12,914 nucleotides of DNA from contig JAFPYA010000195.1 of the NCBI GenBank assembly GCA_017412445.1, forward strand, positions 1 to 12,914, given 5' to 3'. Positions 5,977-12,814 of the stretch are shown one piece after another. How positions within the stretch are numbered: the first letter of the stretch is position 1; each line of letters begins with the position of its first letter. Made by a program: the position numbers and the translations under genes. The stretch comes from Clostridia bacterium (GTDB lineage: Bacteria; Bacillota; Clostridia; Christensenellales; Aristaeellaceae). A model generated the notes under the pieces. The model saw only the letters and a list, made by a program, of their open reading frames with translations, had not been told where the DNA came from and did no database searches.

Positions 5977-7557
5977 ATGAAAAAACTTGCAACACTGCTT
6001 ATGGCGATGCTGCTGCTTTTAAGCTGCACGGGCATTGCCGAAGTAACTCTGCCTCTTGTGGATGAGCCCATTACGCTCACCTGCTTTATGGAGACGGATG
6101 TAAAATGGTCGGCCACCAAGAACAGCGTAGCCGAGGTGGGCTCATATCAGGTGATAATGGGAAAGACTGGCATCACTGTCGAATTCAACCATCCCGCCGC
6201 CGGCGAGCAGAGCGAGAAGTTTAACCTGATGGTAAACGGCGGCGAGCTGCCCGATATGATTTACTACAACTGGGCCAACGTGACCGGCGGTGCAGCCAAG
6301 TACGTCGAGGACGGCACCATACTTGCTCTCAACGACTACCTCGAGGAGTGGGCGCCGAACTTCCTCTCCTACATGGAGAAGTATCCCGACATCCGCAAGC
6401 AGACCGTGCTTGACGACGGCACCTATTACATGTTCCCCATGATTCGTCTGGATGAGGAAAGCGGCGGCGGCACCTGGTTCAAGACCGCGGGCTTCATGAT
6501 CAGGCAGGACTGGCTCGACGCGCTGGGACTTGAGATGCCCACCACCATGGAAGAGCTGCACGACGTGCTGACCGCCTTCCGCGATGAAGACCCCAACGGC
6601 AACAACGAAGCCGATGAAATACCCTACGCCAGCACCTCGGATTACGCCGTAAGCTGCTTTGCGGGTGCCTTCGGCGTGACCGACAGCTTCTATATGGACG
6701 GCGAAGAGGTCAAGTACGGCCCGGTTCAGGATGCTTATCTTGATTATCTCACTATGATGCATGAGTGGTATGAAGAAGGTTTGATCGATCCTGAGTACAT
6801 CACCACCAACGCCACTCAGCTGACCTCCAAGGTCACCGAGAACAATGTGGGCTGCTCTTACTACCTGCTCGCGGGCGGCATGGGCACCTGGAGCAACATG
6901 ATGGGCGAAGAGGCTGACTTCGAGGCCATGCCCTGGCCGAAGCTGGAAGAGGACGGCGTTGCTTATGCGACCTCCTCCGACTACAACAAGGTCGTAGTCG
7001 GCCCCGGCGTTGCCATCACCAAGACCGCGCTCGAAAACGGCCATCTGGAAGCCTGCATCAAGTTCCGCGATTATTTCTACAGCGAGGAAGGCGTGCTTGA
7101 ATCAAACTTCGGCATACTGGGCGAGAGCTATGAAATGATCGACGGCGAACCCATCTTCACCGACGCGGTGCTCAAGAACGACAAGGGTCTCACCACCACT
7201 CAGGCGCTGAGCCAGTACGCGCTGAGCGCGTCCAACGACGCCATGGTCAAGACCGCCAAATACTTCAAGCAGGTCACTCTGCTTCTCCCGAACCAGAAGG
7301 CTTCTCAGCCTGTGTGGAATCAGTGCGATCTGGGCTTGCTGATGCCCGCCATCGCGCACACCGCTGAGGAGAGCTCCTTCCTCTCCAATAAACTCAGCGA
7401 AATCGACACCTACGTCGACGAGCACACGATCAAGTTCATCACCGGCCAGGAATCTCTGGATGAGTTCGATGCCTTCGTGGCGCACATTTACGAGCTCGGC
7501 CTCGATGAAGTCATAGCTGTGAAGCAGGCTGCAGTCGACAGGTACAACGCCCGTTAA
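5977..7557 (+). CDS. Extracellular solute-binding protein of the importer (LipO/AlgQ-like)
   Basis: The 526-residue protein has an N-terminal export signal (MKKLATLLMAMLLLLSC). It could be a lipoprotein with Cys17 (Leu-Leu-Ser-Cys, Leu at -2 being non-canonical) or be cut by signal peptidase I after Ala21. Length and pattern fit the large binding proteins that work with LplB/YtcP permeases. At 205-216 lies DPNGNNEADEIP, matching the EF-hand-like calcium site of the alginate-binding proteins AlgQ1/AlgQ2: ligands would be Asp205, Asn207, Asn209, Glu211 (main chain), Asp213 and Glu214. Further typical elements are LPDMIYYNW (91-99) and IRQDWLDALGLEMPTT (175-190). AAGGGAGGA lies 6 bases before the ATG. 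Its codons (GCC, ACC, AAC, AAG, GGC) are more biased than those of its neighbours, consistent with high expression. It is the last gene of the operon. Role as the capture subunit is firm; the ligand is not known. Confidence 0.93.
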   Translation: MKKLATLLMAMLLLLSCTGIAEVTLPLVDEPITLTCFMETDVKWSATKNSVAEVGSYQVIMGKTGITVEFNHPAAGEQSEKFNLMVNGGELPDMIYYNWANVTGGAAKYVEDGTILALNDYLEEWAPNFLSYMEKYPDIRKQTVLDDGTYYMFPMIRLDEESGGGTWFKTAGFMIRQDWLDALGLEMPTTMEELHDVLTAFRDEDPNGNNEADEIPYASTSDYAVSCFAGAFGVTDSFYMDGEEVKYGPVQDAYLDYLTMMHEWYEEGLIDPEYITTNATQLTSKVTENNVGCSYYLLAGGMGTWSNMMGEEADFEAMPWPKLEEDGVAYATSSDYNKVVVGPGVAITKTALENGHLEACIKFRDYFYSEEGVLESNFGILGESYEMIDGEPIFTDAVLKNDKGLTTTQALSQYALSASNDAMVKTAKYFKQVTLLLPNQKASQPVWNQCDLGLLMPAIAHTAEESSFLSNKLSEIDTYVDEHTIKFITGQESLDEFDAFVAHIYELGLDEVIAVKQAAVDRYNAR

Positions 7558-7571
7558 ACAGCTGTTTAACG
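7552..7571. repeat. 20-bp perfect palindrome overlapping the stop codon
   Basis: CGTTAAACAGCTGTTTAACG is a perfect inverted repeat spanning the last codon and TAA stop of the binding-protein gene. In RNA it can form an 8-bp stem with an AGCU loop, 8 bases before the terminator stem; in DNA it could be a dimeric protein site. Confidence 0.75.
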
Positions 7572-7579
7572 CCATTAAG

Positions 7580-7608
7580 CCCGGAGGGGGAACCCTTCGG
7601 GTTTTGTT
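7580..7608 (+). terminator. Intrinsic terminator of the sulfatase/importer operon
   Basis: CCCGGAGGG (7580-7588), a GGAA tetraloop, and CCCTTCGGG (7593-7601) form a 9-bp stem with one G-U pair, followed by TTTTGTT. Three further bases on each side (AAG/TTT) can extend it. It ends the transcript from the 1308 promoter, and its T-run abuts the next promoter. Confidence 0.9.
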
Positions 7609-7635
7609 GACACAAGGGCAAAAGCGTGATAAAAT
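7607..7635 (+). promoter_or_regulatory. Promoter of the glycerate kinase gene
   Basis: Consensus TTGACA (7607-7612), a 17-base spacer, and TAAAAT (7630-7635) preceded by TGA (7627-7629), an extended -10. The first two T's of the -35 box are the last bases of the upstream terminator's T-rich tail, so this gene has independent transcription. Confidence 0.82.
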
Positions 7636-7666
7636 CGTGATATGCATAATATAACGGAGATGACCT

Positions 7667-8896
7667 ATGAACAGCTTATTGAGAATGCATGCCGAGTCGA
7701 TTGCGTGTAAAGCCATCGCCGCCTGTGATCCGGGCAAAGCAGTAAGGGACGCCTTGACTGGGCGCATGTTTCCTGGAAGGGTCTATATTGTTTCGGCTGG
7801 CAAGGCAGCCTGGAGCATGGCAAACGCAGCCGCAGAAAAGCTGGGGGAGAGGCTTACGCACGGCATAGTGATAACCAAATACGGCCACGTAAAAGCGCCT
7901 ATCGCCCGCATTGATTGCTTTGAGGCGTGTCATCCTATCCCGGATGAAAACGGCATAAACGCCACCAAAGAAGCGCTGAGGCTCACCGAAAAGCTTGACA
8001 GTGAAGATACAGTGCTGTTTTTGCTGTCCGGTGGAGCCAGCGCGCTGTTTGAAGTGCCCGAGATCTCGCTTGATGAATTGCAGACGATAAACGCGCACCT
8101 GCTTAAATCGGGCTGTGATATAAAGCAGATCAACACTATACGCAAACGGCTGTCAAGGGTCAAGGGCGGACGCTTTGCCGAGTGGTGCAGACCCGCGCAT
8201 GTGGAAAGCCTTATACTCTCCGATGTAGTAGGCGACCCCACAGACATGATAGCCTCGGGGCCTACAATAGCCGACAGCTCGACCTGCGCAGAAGCGCTTG
8301 CGATTGCGGAGGGTTGCCGTTTGCCGCTGAGCCCTGAAGCCCGAAGTCTTTTGAACATAGAAACGCCAAAGGCTCTGCCGACTGCGAGCGTAAAAGTGAT
8401 AGGCAACGTAACTTTGCTCTGCCGTGCTGCCGAGGAGGCCTGCAGAGAGCTTGGCTACGAAGCGCACATACTGACACTTTCGCTCGACGGTGAAGCCTGC
8501 GAGGCAGGACGTGCGCTCGCCCAAACGCTGGTTTCATATCGCGGGCATAAACCGGCGGCCTTCATTATGGGCGGCGAAACGGTGGTAAAGGTTACAGGCA
8601 AAGGTCTTGGCGGACGCAATCAGGAGTTTGCGCTGTCGGCAGCCCAATGTCTGTCGGGTCATGACGGTGCTGCCGTTATAAGCGTAGGCTCGGACGGCAC
8701 TGACGGACCAACCGATGCCGCAGGAGGCTACGCTGACGGCGACACGCTGAAGGAGCTTGAAGAAAAGGGCATATCGGCTCGGGAATACCTGCAAAACAAC
8801 GATTCCTACCATGCGCTGAAGGCCGTAGGCAATCTTATAATCACGGGTGCCACCGGCACAAACGTGAACGACGTAGCGATAGGCCTTATCAGGTGA
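7667..8896 (+). CDS. Glycerate 2-kinase, GK-II (DUF4147/MOFRL) family
   Basis: The 409-residue protein matches the class II glycerate kinases, which phosphorylate D-glycerate with ATP, in well-studied members to 2-phosphoglycerate, feeding lower glycolysis. Visible family motifs: AGKAAWSM (44-51, with Lys46, the position of the catalytic lysine in the Thermotoga enzyme), LLSGGASAL (119-127), LSDVVGDPTDMIASGPT (184-200), GGET (302-305), GGRNQE (315-320, with the conserved Arg317), SDGTDGPTDAAGG (342-354) and GATGTNVND (394-402). It has no signal peptide and is cytoplasmic. GGAGAT lies 5 bases before the ATG. It has its own promoter and sits between the sulfatase and pectin loci, convergent with the latter. 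Older annotations call this family hydroxypyruvate reductase (TtuD), which the sequence does not support. A link to glycerate arising from uronate/aldarate or glycerate-containing glycoside breakdown is possible but unproven. Confidence 0.92.
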   Translation: MNSLLRMHAESIACKAIAACDPGKAVRDALTGRMFPGRVYIVSAGKAAWSMANAAAEKLGERLTHGIVITKYGHVKAPIARIDCFEACHPIPDENGINATKEALRLTEKLDSEDTVLFLLSGGASALFEVPEISLDELQTINAHLLKSGCDIKQINTIRKRLSRVKGGRFAEWCRPAHVESLILSDVVGDPTDMIASGPTIADSSTCAEALAIAEGCRLPLSPEARSLLNIETPKALPTASVKVIGNVTLLCRAAEEACRELGYEAHILTLSLDGEACEAGRALAQTLVSYRGHKPAAFIMGGETVVKVTGKGLGGRNQEFALSAAQCLSGHDGAAVISVGSDGTDGPTDAAGGYADGDTLKELEEKGISAREYLQNNDSYHALKAVGNLIITGATGTNVNDVAIGLIR

Positions 8897-8899
8897 CAG

Positions 8900-8951
8900 A
8901 AAAAAAGCAGCGGCGGCAATTTATTGTGAAATTTAAATTGTACGCCGCCGC
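8900..8951 (-). terminator. Intrinsic terminator of the esterase operon (minus strand)
   Basis: On the minus strand GCGGCGGC (8951-8944) pairs with GCCGCCGC (8917-8910), an 8-bp GC stem that can be lengthened by an AATTT/AAATT pairing inside the loop. A run of seven T (8906-8900) follows three bases later. It lies just after the pectinesterase stop at 8958. On the plus strand it has no good T-run, so it may serve the convergent glycerate kinase gene only weakly. Confidence 0.82.
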
Positions 8952-8957
8952 AGTTGA

Positions 8958-10583
8958 TTATTTCTGCTTTGAAACAGAAGTGCAAATCAGTTGCGCTGCT
9001 TTCATCGCGCCTGTCCGGCTTAAATGGCTGTTGTCTTCAAGCCCGTCAGGGTAGTTCGGATGCCCCTTCGGAACGTGACAGTACATTTCCTTTGAAGCTT
9101 CAATGCCGACTATAGCAATCTCTTTCTCGATGACGGCCTCAAGGTCTATCAGCCTTACGCCCCTGTATGCGGCCAGTGCCTTCATGGCGGCGGGATAGTC
9201 GCCGTGGGTATGCTTATGTGCTCCGTTTTGATCAACGTGCCTGCGGGGCATGGGCGTGATCAGCACAGGCTCGGCGCCTCTTCGATTTGCGGCATCGATG
9301 TACATGCTGAGGTAGTCTTCAAATGTGGTACCCGGTTCGGTATGCCTGCCTCTGTCCGGCTTTTCGTCGTTATGGCTGAAGCTTATAAGCAGCTTATCGC
9401 CTTTTCTCAGGCAGATTTCTATGACAGACAATCGCCCCTCGGCCACAAAGCTTTTTGACGATCTGCCGCACATAGCGCAGTTTTGAACATAAGCATTATT
9501 ATCGGTCAGCAGCCCAAGAACCTGCCCCCAGCCGGTCATAGGCGCTTTGTCCTTGGTGTATGTGGCGGCAATTGAATCACCGCACACGTACCATGTGGGC
9601 TTGGGAAGGTGTGGCTTCCAGCCGTCGAGTCCACCAATGACATTTTCGGGAGTGATATCGCTGACTTCGCAAGTAGAAGGCAAGCCTTCGCAGGGATTGC
9701 GCTGAGTCATATCTCTCCGCGCGCCCATAGTGGAGAACTCGCTTAACCGCTCAGTTACCGGCTTATCTTCGCCCCAGTCAGAAAACCCTTCAGGCGATAC
9801 ACATTCGTCCATTTCGCAACAGGAAAAATGTGTGCGCGCAAATTTTCGCCACGGCCTGCCTAAGTACGCCATACCGCTTTCACACGCGCCAGTAAGCTTA
9901 CAGCGGCTGAACACGAAGCCGTACGGCTGCGCTTCGGGCGTGTTTGCAGCTGTGTAGAAGCCGCCGCGTTCGTTCATGAACAGCTCGCATCCTTGAAACC
10001 AACAGCGGTAAGGCCCGAAAATGAAATCTATGTCGCCCTGAATGTAGCAGTTTTCAAAATACTGTCTGGAATGTGTGAGCGGCGAATCGCCTACACTTTC
10101 GACGCACTCTACGAAAGCAGTACGCGGTGCTATCTCCTTAAGCACCTTGGGCATAAGCGGCCCGCAGAACAGCGTATCCTGATGCGCAATCAGGCGACAA
10201 TCTCTGAACGCCACTCTGTCACCTGCGCTGTACACCGCCACAGCCTGGCCTGCAACTCTGCCGTCGCCCGCGTCGTTGCGAACGGTTATGTTTTCTATTT
10301 CAACGTCATTCGCCGCTACAAGCAGCGTAAACGAAAGAAAGGCGCCTTTGGGCTTGCCTTCGCTGTCGGCGTCCTTGGCACAGGCAGAAAACGTTATAAC
10401 CGTACGCTGCTGATCTTCTCCTACCAGCCTCACGCCCCGTTTATTTAACACCACGCGCTCATTGTATTCGCCGCTTCTTACGACCAGTGTGGATGGACAA
10501 GAATCCTCCTCGGGCAGCGCGTCTATGGCGCTCTGAATGGTATCAAAATCGCCGCTGCCGTCCTTTGCTATTACGTAGATCAT
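8958..10583 (-). CDS. Pectin methylesterase fused to a CE12-like SGNH acetylesterase, no signal peptide
   Basis: The 541-residue protein has two catalytic domains. Residues 1-~290 are a pectinesterase (CE8) beta-helix with the complete catalytic set: Gln113 (GQAVAV), Gln135-Asp136 (AHQDTLF), Asp186 (GDIDFIFG) and Arg243 with Trp245 (LGRPW). After a linker (~291-328), residues ~329-541 are an SGNH hydrolase of the rhamnogalacturonan acetylesterase (CE12) type: Ser337 in GDS, GWGQ at 351-354, Gly373 in GRSSKSF, Asn405 in HND, and Asp517/His520 in DNSH. It should remove methyl and acetyl esters from pectic sugars. It begins MIYVIAKDGSGDFDT with no export signal and has 21 cysteines, both fitting a cytoplasmic location; most characterised pectinesterases are secreted. 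Its ATG overlaps the upstream esterase stop (ATGA), with AAGGGAGG 6-7 bases ahead, so translation is coupled. Activity is inferred from motifs. Confidence 0.92.
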   Translation of the reverse strand: MIYVIAKDGSGDFDTIQSAIDALPEEDSCPSTLVVRSGEYNERVVLNKRGVRLVGEDQQRTVITFSACAKDADSEGKPKGAFLSFTLLVAANDVEIENITVRNDAGDGRVAGQAVAVYSAGDRVAFRDCRLIAHQDTLFCGPLMPKVLKEIAPRTAFVECVESVGDSPLTHSRQYFENCYIQGDIDFIFGPYRCWFQGCELFMNERGGFYTAANTPEAQPYGFVFSRCKLTGACESGMAYLGRPWRKFARTHFSCCEMDECVSPEGFSDWGEDKPVTERLSEFSTMGARRDMTQRNPCEGLPSTCEVSDITPENVIGGLDGWKPHLPKPTWYVCGDSIAATYTKDKAPMTGWGQVLGLLTDNNAYVQNCAMCGRSSKSFVAEGRLSVIEICLRKGDKLLISFSHNDEKPDRGRHTEPGTTFEDYLSMYIDAANRRGAEPVLITPMPRRHVDQNGAHKHTHGDYPAAMKALAAYRGVRLIDLEAVIEKEIAIVGIEASKEMYCHVPKGHPNYPDGLEDNSHLSRTGAMKAAQLICTSVSKQK

Positions 10584-11218
10584 TGCGCGCCTCCCTTCAC
10601 GAGCCCGAGCTTGATCAGTTCGTCTGCTATTATTCGGGCAAACAGCTTAGCACCTTCGATTGAAGTATGCGCGTCGTCGCGTTTACTGCCGTCGGGCGTA
10701 TACAAATACAGTCTCTTGCTGTTCTCTTCGCCCAGCGTCTCTACCTCATCGTAGCTCAGCTTGTACATATCAATGAACGCCGCGCCCTTTTCGGACGCCA
10801 CCTGTCTCATTGCTTTGGGATAATCGCTGTGTGTGGGTTGAAGTTGCCCGTCCTGCCATATCCGCATGCAGATAGGGGAGAGCAGCACCGGTACCGCGCC
10901 ATATTGCCGCGCGGTGTCCACGAAAATTCTGAGGTTGTCCTTGTAGCCTATGTCAGCCTCACAATAACGCCACTTTATCGGATTCCAGTCGTTGTGCGCA
11001 AACTGAACAAGCACTATGTCGCCTGCTTCAAGAATTTTTTCGACCTCTGCCAGCCGACCTTCGCTTATATAAGACTTTGTGCTTCTGCCGCCGGCCGCCT
11101 TGTTGATTATTTCGGTTTCAGGTAAAAGGCTTCCAAGCTCCTGACCCCAGCCCTCCTGAGGCGCCTGCTCAGGCGTGTAAGCGGCGGAAATTGAATCGCC
11201 CAAAATATAAATCTTCAT
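10580..11218 (-). CDS. CE12-like SGNH esterase (rhamnogalacturonan acetylesterase family), no signal peptide
   Basis: The 212-residue protein starts at the ATG at 11218-11216; the reading frame extends further upstream, but the GDS block begins right after this Met and GGGTGA lies 5-10 bases ahead. SGNH blocks are complete: Ser9 in LGDSIS, GWGQ at 23-26, Gly44 in GGRSTKSY, Asn76 in HND, and Asp181/His184 in DDAH. This is the single-domain counterpart of the C-terminal half of the next gene's product: both share GDSI, GWGQ, GRSxKSxxxEGRL and SDYP/GDYP-xAM segments, indicating a duplication. It should deacetylate imported pectic oligosaccharides in the cytoplasm. It is first in a two-gene operon and overlaps the pectinesterase gene by 4 bases. 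An ATG 18 bases upstream (11236-11234), in frame and within a repeated sequence, is an alternative start adding six residues. Confidence 0.9.
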   Translation of the reverse strand: MKIYILGDSISAAYTPEQAPQEGWGQELGSLLPETEIINKAAGGRSTKSYISEGRLAEVEKILEAGDIVLVQFAHNDWNPIKWRYCEADIGYKDNLRIFVDTARQYGAVPVLLSPICMRIWQDGQLQPTHSDYPKAMRQVASEKGAAFIDMYKLSYDEVETLGEENSKRLYLYTPDGSKRDDAHTSIEGAKLFARIIADELIKLGLVKGGAQ

Positions 11219-11244
11219 TCTATCACCCGAATACATTCTATCAC
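11216..11244 (-). repeat. Direct repeat around the esterase operon promoter and start codon
   Basis: On the minus strand GTGATAGAATG occurs twice, at 11244-11234 and 11226-11216, with an 18-base period. The first copy contains the proposed -10 box; the second contains the start codon. Both end in an in-frame ATG. Confidence 0.6.
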
Positions 11245-11263
11245 ACAAAGTGCGTACATTCAA
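11235..11263 (-). promoter_or_regulatory. Probable promoter of the esterase operon
   Basis: On the minus strand TTGAAT (11263-11258), a 17-base spacer and TAGAAT (11240-11235) with an extended TGA just before it. Transcription would start about 10 bases before the ATG at 11218, leaving an unusually short leader. Partial readthrough from the upstream binding-protein operon is the alternative source of message. Confidence 0.55.
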
Positions 11264-11272
11264 GCACATGAC

Positions 11273-11301
11273 AAAAAAAGCTCCCCGAAAAATCGGGGAG
11301 C
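11273..11301 (-). terminator. Intrinsic terminator after the DUF3502 binding-protein gene (minus strand)
   Basis: On the minus strand GCTCCCCGA (11301-11293), loop TTTT, and TCGGGGAGC (11288-11280) form a perfect 9-bp stem followed directly by seven T (11279-11273). It separates the binding-protein gene from the esterase operon. Confidence 0.94.
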
Positions 11302-11334
11302 AGGGTGCTTATAACCTTAACAGTTTATCTAAGC

Positions 11335-12789
11335 TTATTCGGCTTTCCAGGCCTCGTACTGAGCGGCGAACTCGCTAAGAACCTCCTGATATCCGGCTGC
11401 ATCCAGAGCGGCCTGATACTCGGCGATGTAGGCGTCAACATCTTCGGGAGCGATGGCGCCGTTCTCCAGCGGGAAGCCATACTGAGCGAAGAGGTTCGCA
11501 CACGCAGTGTAAGCAGCCTCAACGGGAGTCTTGTCGAAGCGGAAGCCAGCAGCGCAAGAGGTCAGAGCGCCGCCGTTAAAGTCGATGTACAGGTCAGCCT
11601 TGTTGTCGGGCTCGTTGCTCAGAGGAGTAACGATGGTGGCAGAGGCAGACTCCCACATAGAGTGGTTGTACTTCTCGGAAGTCTGAGCTACGTGGCCGTT
11701 CTCATCATAGGTGAAGTCTTCGCCTTCGATGCCGAAGGTGTAGAGGTCAGCCAGAGTCTTATCGGTGTAAAGAAGACCCATGAAATCAATGGCGGCCTGA
11801 GCCTGCTCCTCGGTGCTGTTGGCGGTGATGCAATAGCAGCTGCCAAGAGCGGAGGTGCTGTGAGCATAGCGGTTGGTGAAGGGCTGCATGGTGACATCCT
11901 GGCCGTAACGGGAGTCAGCTTCGTCGTTTACGGGAATATCGGTCCACCAGGAGATAGCCCAATCCTTGGTCTGGGTGGTGGTGTCGGTGGTGACTTTGTT
12001 GGCCTCATCTTCGGAGATGTAGCCGGCCTGAGCCCAAGCGCCCATCAGCTTGCAGAATTCGGCGTATTCTTCGGTCTGGATGGTGTTTACAACTTCGTTG
12101 GTCTCACGATCCACAGCGAAGAAGTTGGTGGAGGAGTCAGCAGTGAAGAAGTCAAAGCTGTCGATGCACCAACGATAGAACATGGCGGTCTTCTGAGTAA
12201 GGAAGGGATACTTGATGCCGGCGTTCTTTGCGTCCTCGAGCATGTACTCGAGATCCTCAAGGGTCTCAACGGCGGTGATGTCCCAGCCGAACTCGTCGAT
12301 CAGATCCTGACGGAACATGATGTCGTAGCCTTCCACGTTGTCTTTGTAAACGGGGATGAAGTAGTTCTTGCCATTGTACTTAGTGGCTTCCCACTGACCT
12401 TCCGCCATGGACTCATAAAGAGGAGTGCCGGGCAGGAGCTCGGTGATGTCGTACACAGCGTTCTGGGGAACCAGATCGTTGGTGCCGATGGTGCCTTCCC
12501 AGGAAGCGGTCCAAAGAAGATTGATTTCTTTGTTGGCCAAAGCCAGGTTAGCTTTTTCGGTGTATTCACCGCTGCCGATGTCTACGAGCTTGATCTCGAC
12601 ATCGATTTTGTCAGCAATGTAAGCGTTGATCGCGTCTTCAACCTTCTTAACCTGAGCGGAGTCAGGATTGGCAAGGTTAAAAGTGCAGCGATACAGGGTG
12701 ATGGTAACTTTGTCGCCTTCAGCATTGGCAAACGCGGCAACGCTGAGGAGCAAGCACAGAGCCACTACCAGGGAAACGAGTTTCTTCAT
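11335..12789 (-). CDS. Extracellular solute-binding protein with DUF3502-type C terminus
   Basis: The 484-residue protein has a clear export signal: two lysines, a hydrophobic core (residues 4-20), and a signal peptidase I site after Ala23 (AFANA, then EGDKV). No lipobox cysteine is present at the cleavage point, unusual for a Gram-positive binding protein. The mature part matches large sugar-binding proteins: LLWTASW (91-97), the KNYFIPVYKDNVEGYDIMFRQD-like segment around 141-162 that lines the cleft in such proteins, and a C terminus (from about 405, GFRFDKTPVEAAY onward) typical of DUF3502. AAAGGAGGA ends 7 bases before the ATG. It follows a permease gene by 58 bases and is followed by a strong terminator. 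Codon use is strongly biased, suggesting high expression. Pectic oligosaccharides are the likely ligand only by proximity to the esterase operon. Confidence 0.92.
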   Translation of the reverse strand: MKKLVSLVVALCLLLSVAAFANAEGDKVTITLYRCTFNLANPDSAQVKKVEDAINAYIADKIDVEIKLVDIGSGEYTEKANLALANKEINLLWTASWEGTIGTNDLVPQNAVYDITELLPGTPLYESMAEGQWEATKYNGKNYFIPVYKDNVEGYDIMFRQDLIDEFGWDITAVETLEDLEYMLEDAKNAGIKYPFLTQKTAMFYRWCIDSFDFFTADSSTNFFAVDRETNEVVNTIQTEEYAEFCKLMGAWAQAGYISEDEANKVTTDTTTQTKDWAISWWTDIPVNDEADSRYGQDVTMQPFTNRYAHSTSALGSCYCITANSTEEQAQAAIDFMGLLYTDKTLADLYTFGIEGEDFTYDENGHVAQTSEKYNHSMWESASATIVTPLSNEPDNKADLYIDFNGGALTSCAAGFRFDKTPVEAAYTACANLFAQYGFPLENGAIAPEDVDAYIAEYQAALDAAGYQEVLSEFAAQYEAWKAE

Positions 12790-12814
12790 GGAATTTTCCT
12801 CCTTTGGAATATTA

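Noticed and set aside
6142..7044. 300-codon open frame on the minus strand inside the LipO-like binding protein
   Set aside because: Same cause: antisense shadow of a codon-biased gene, with no start signals or recognisable domains.
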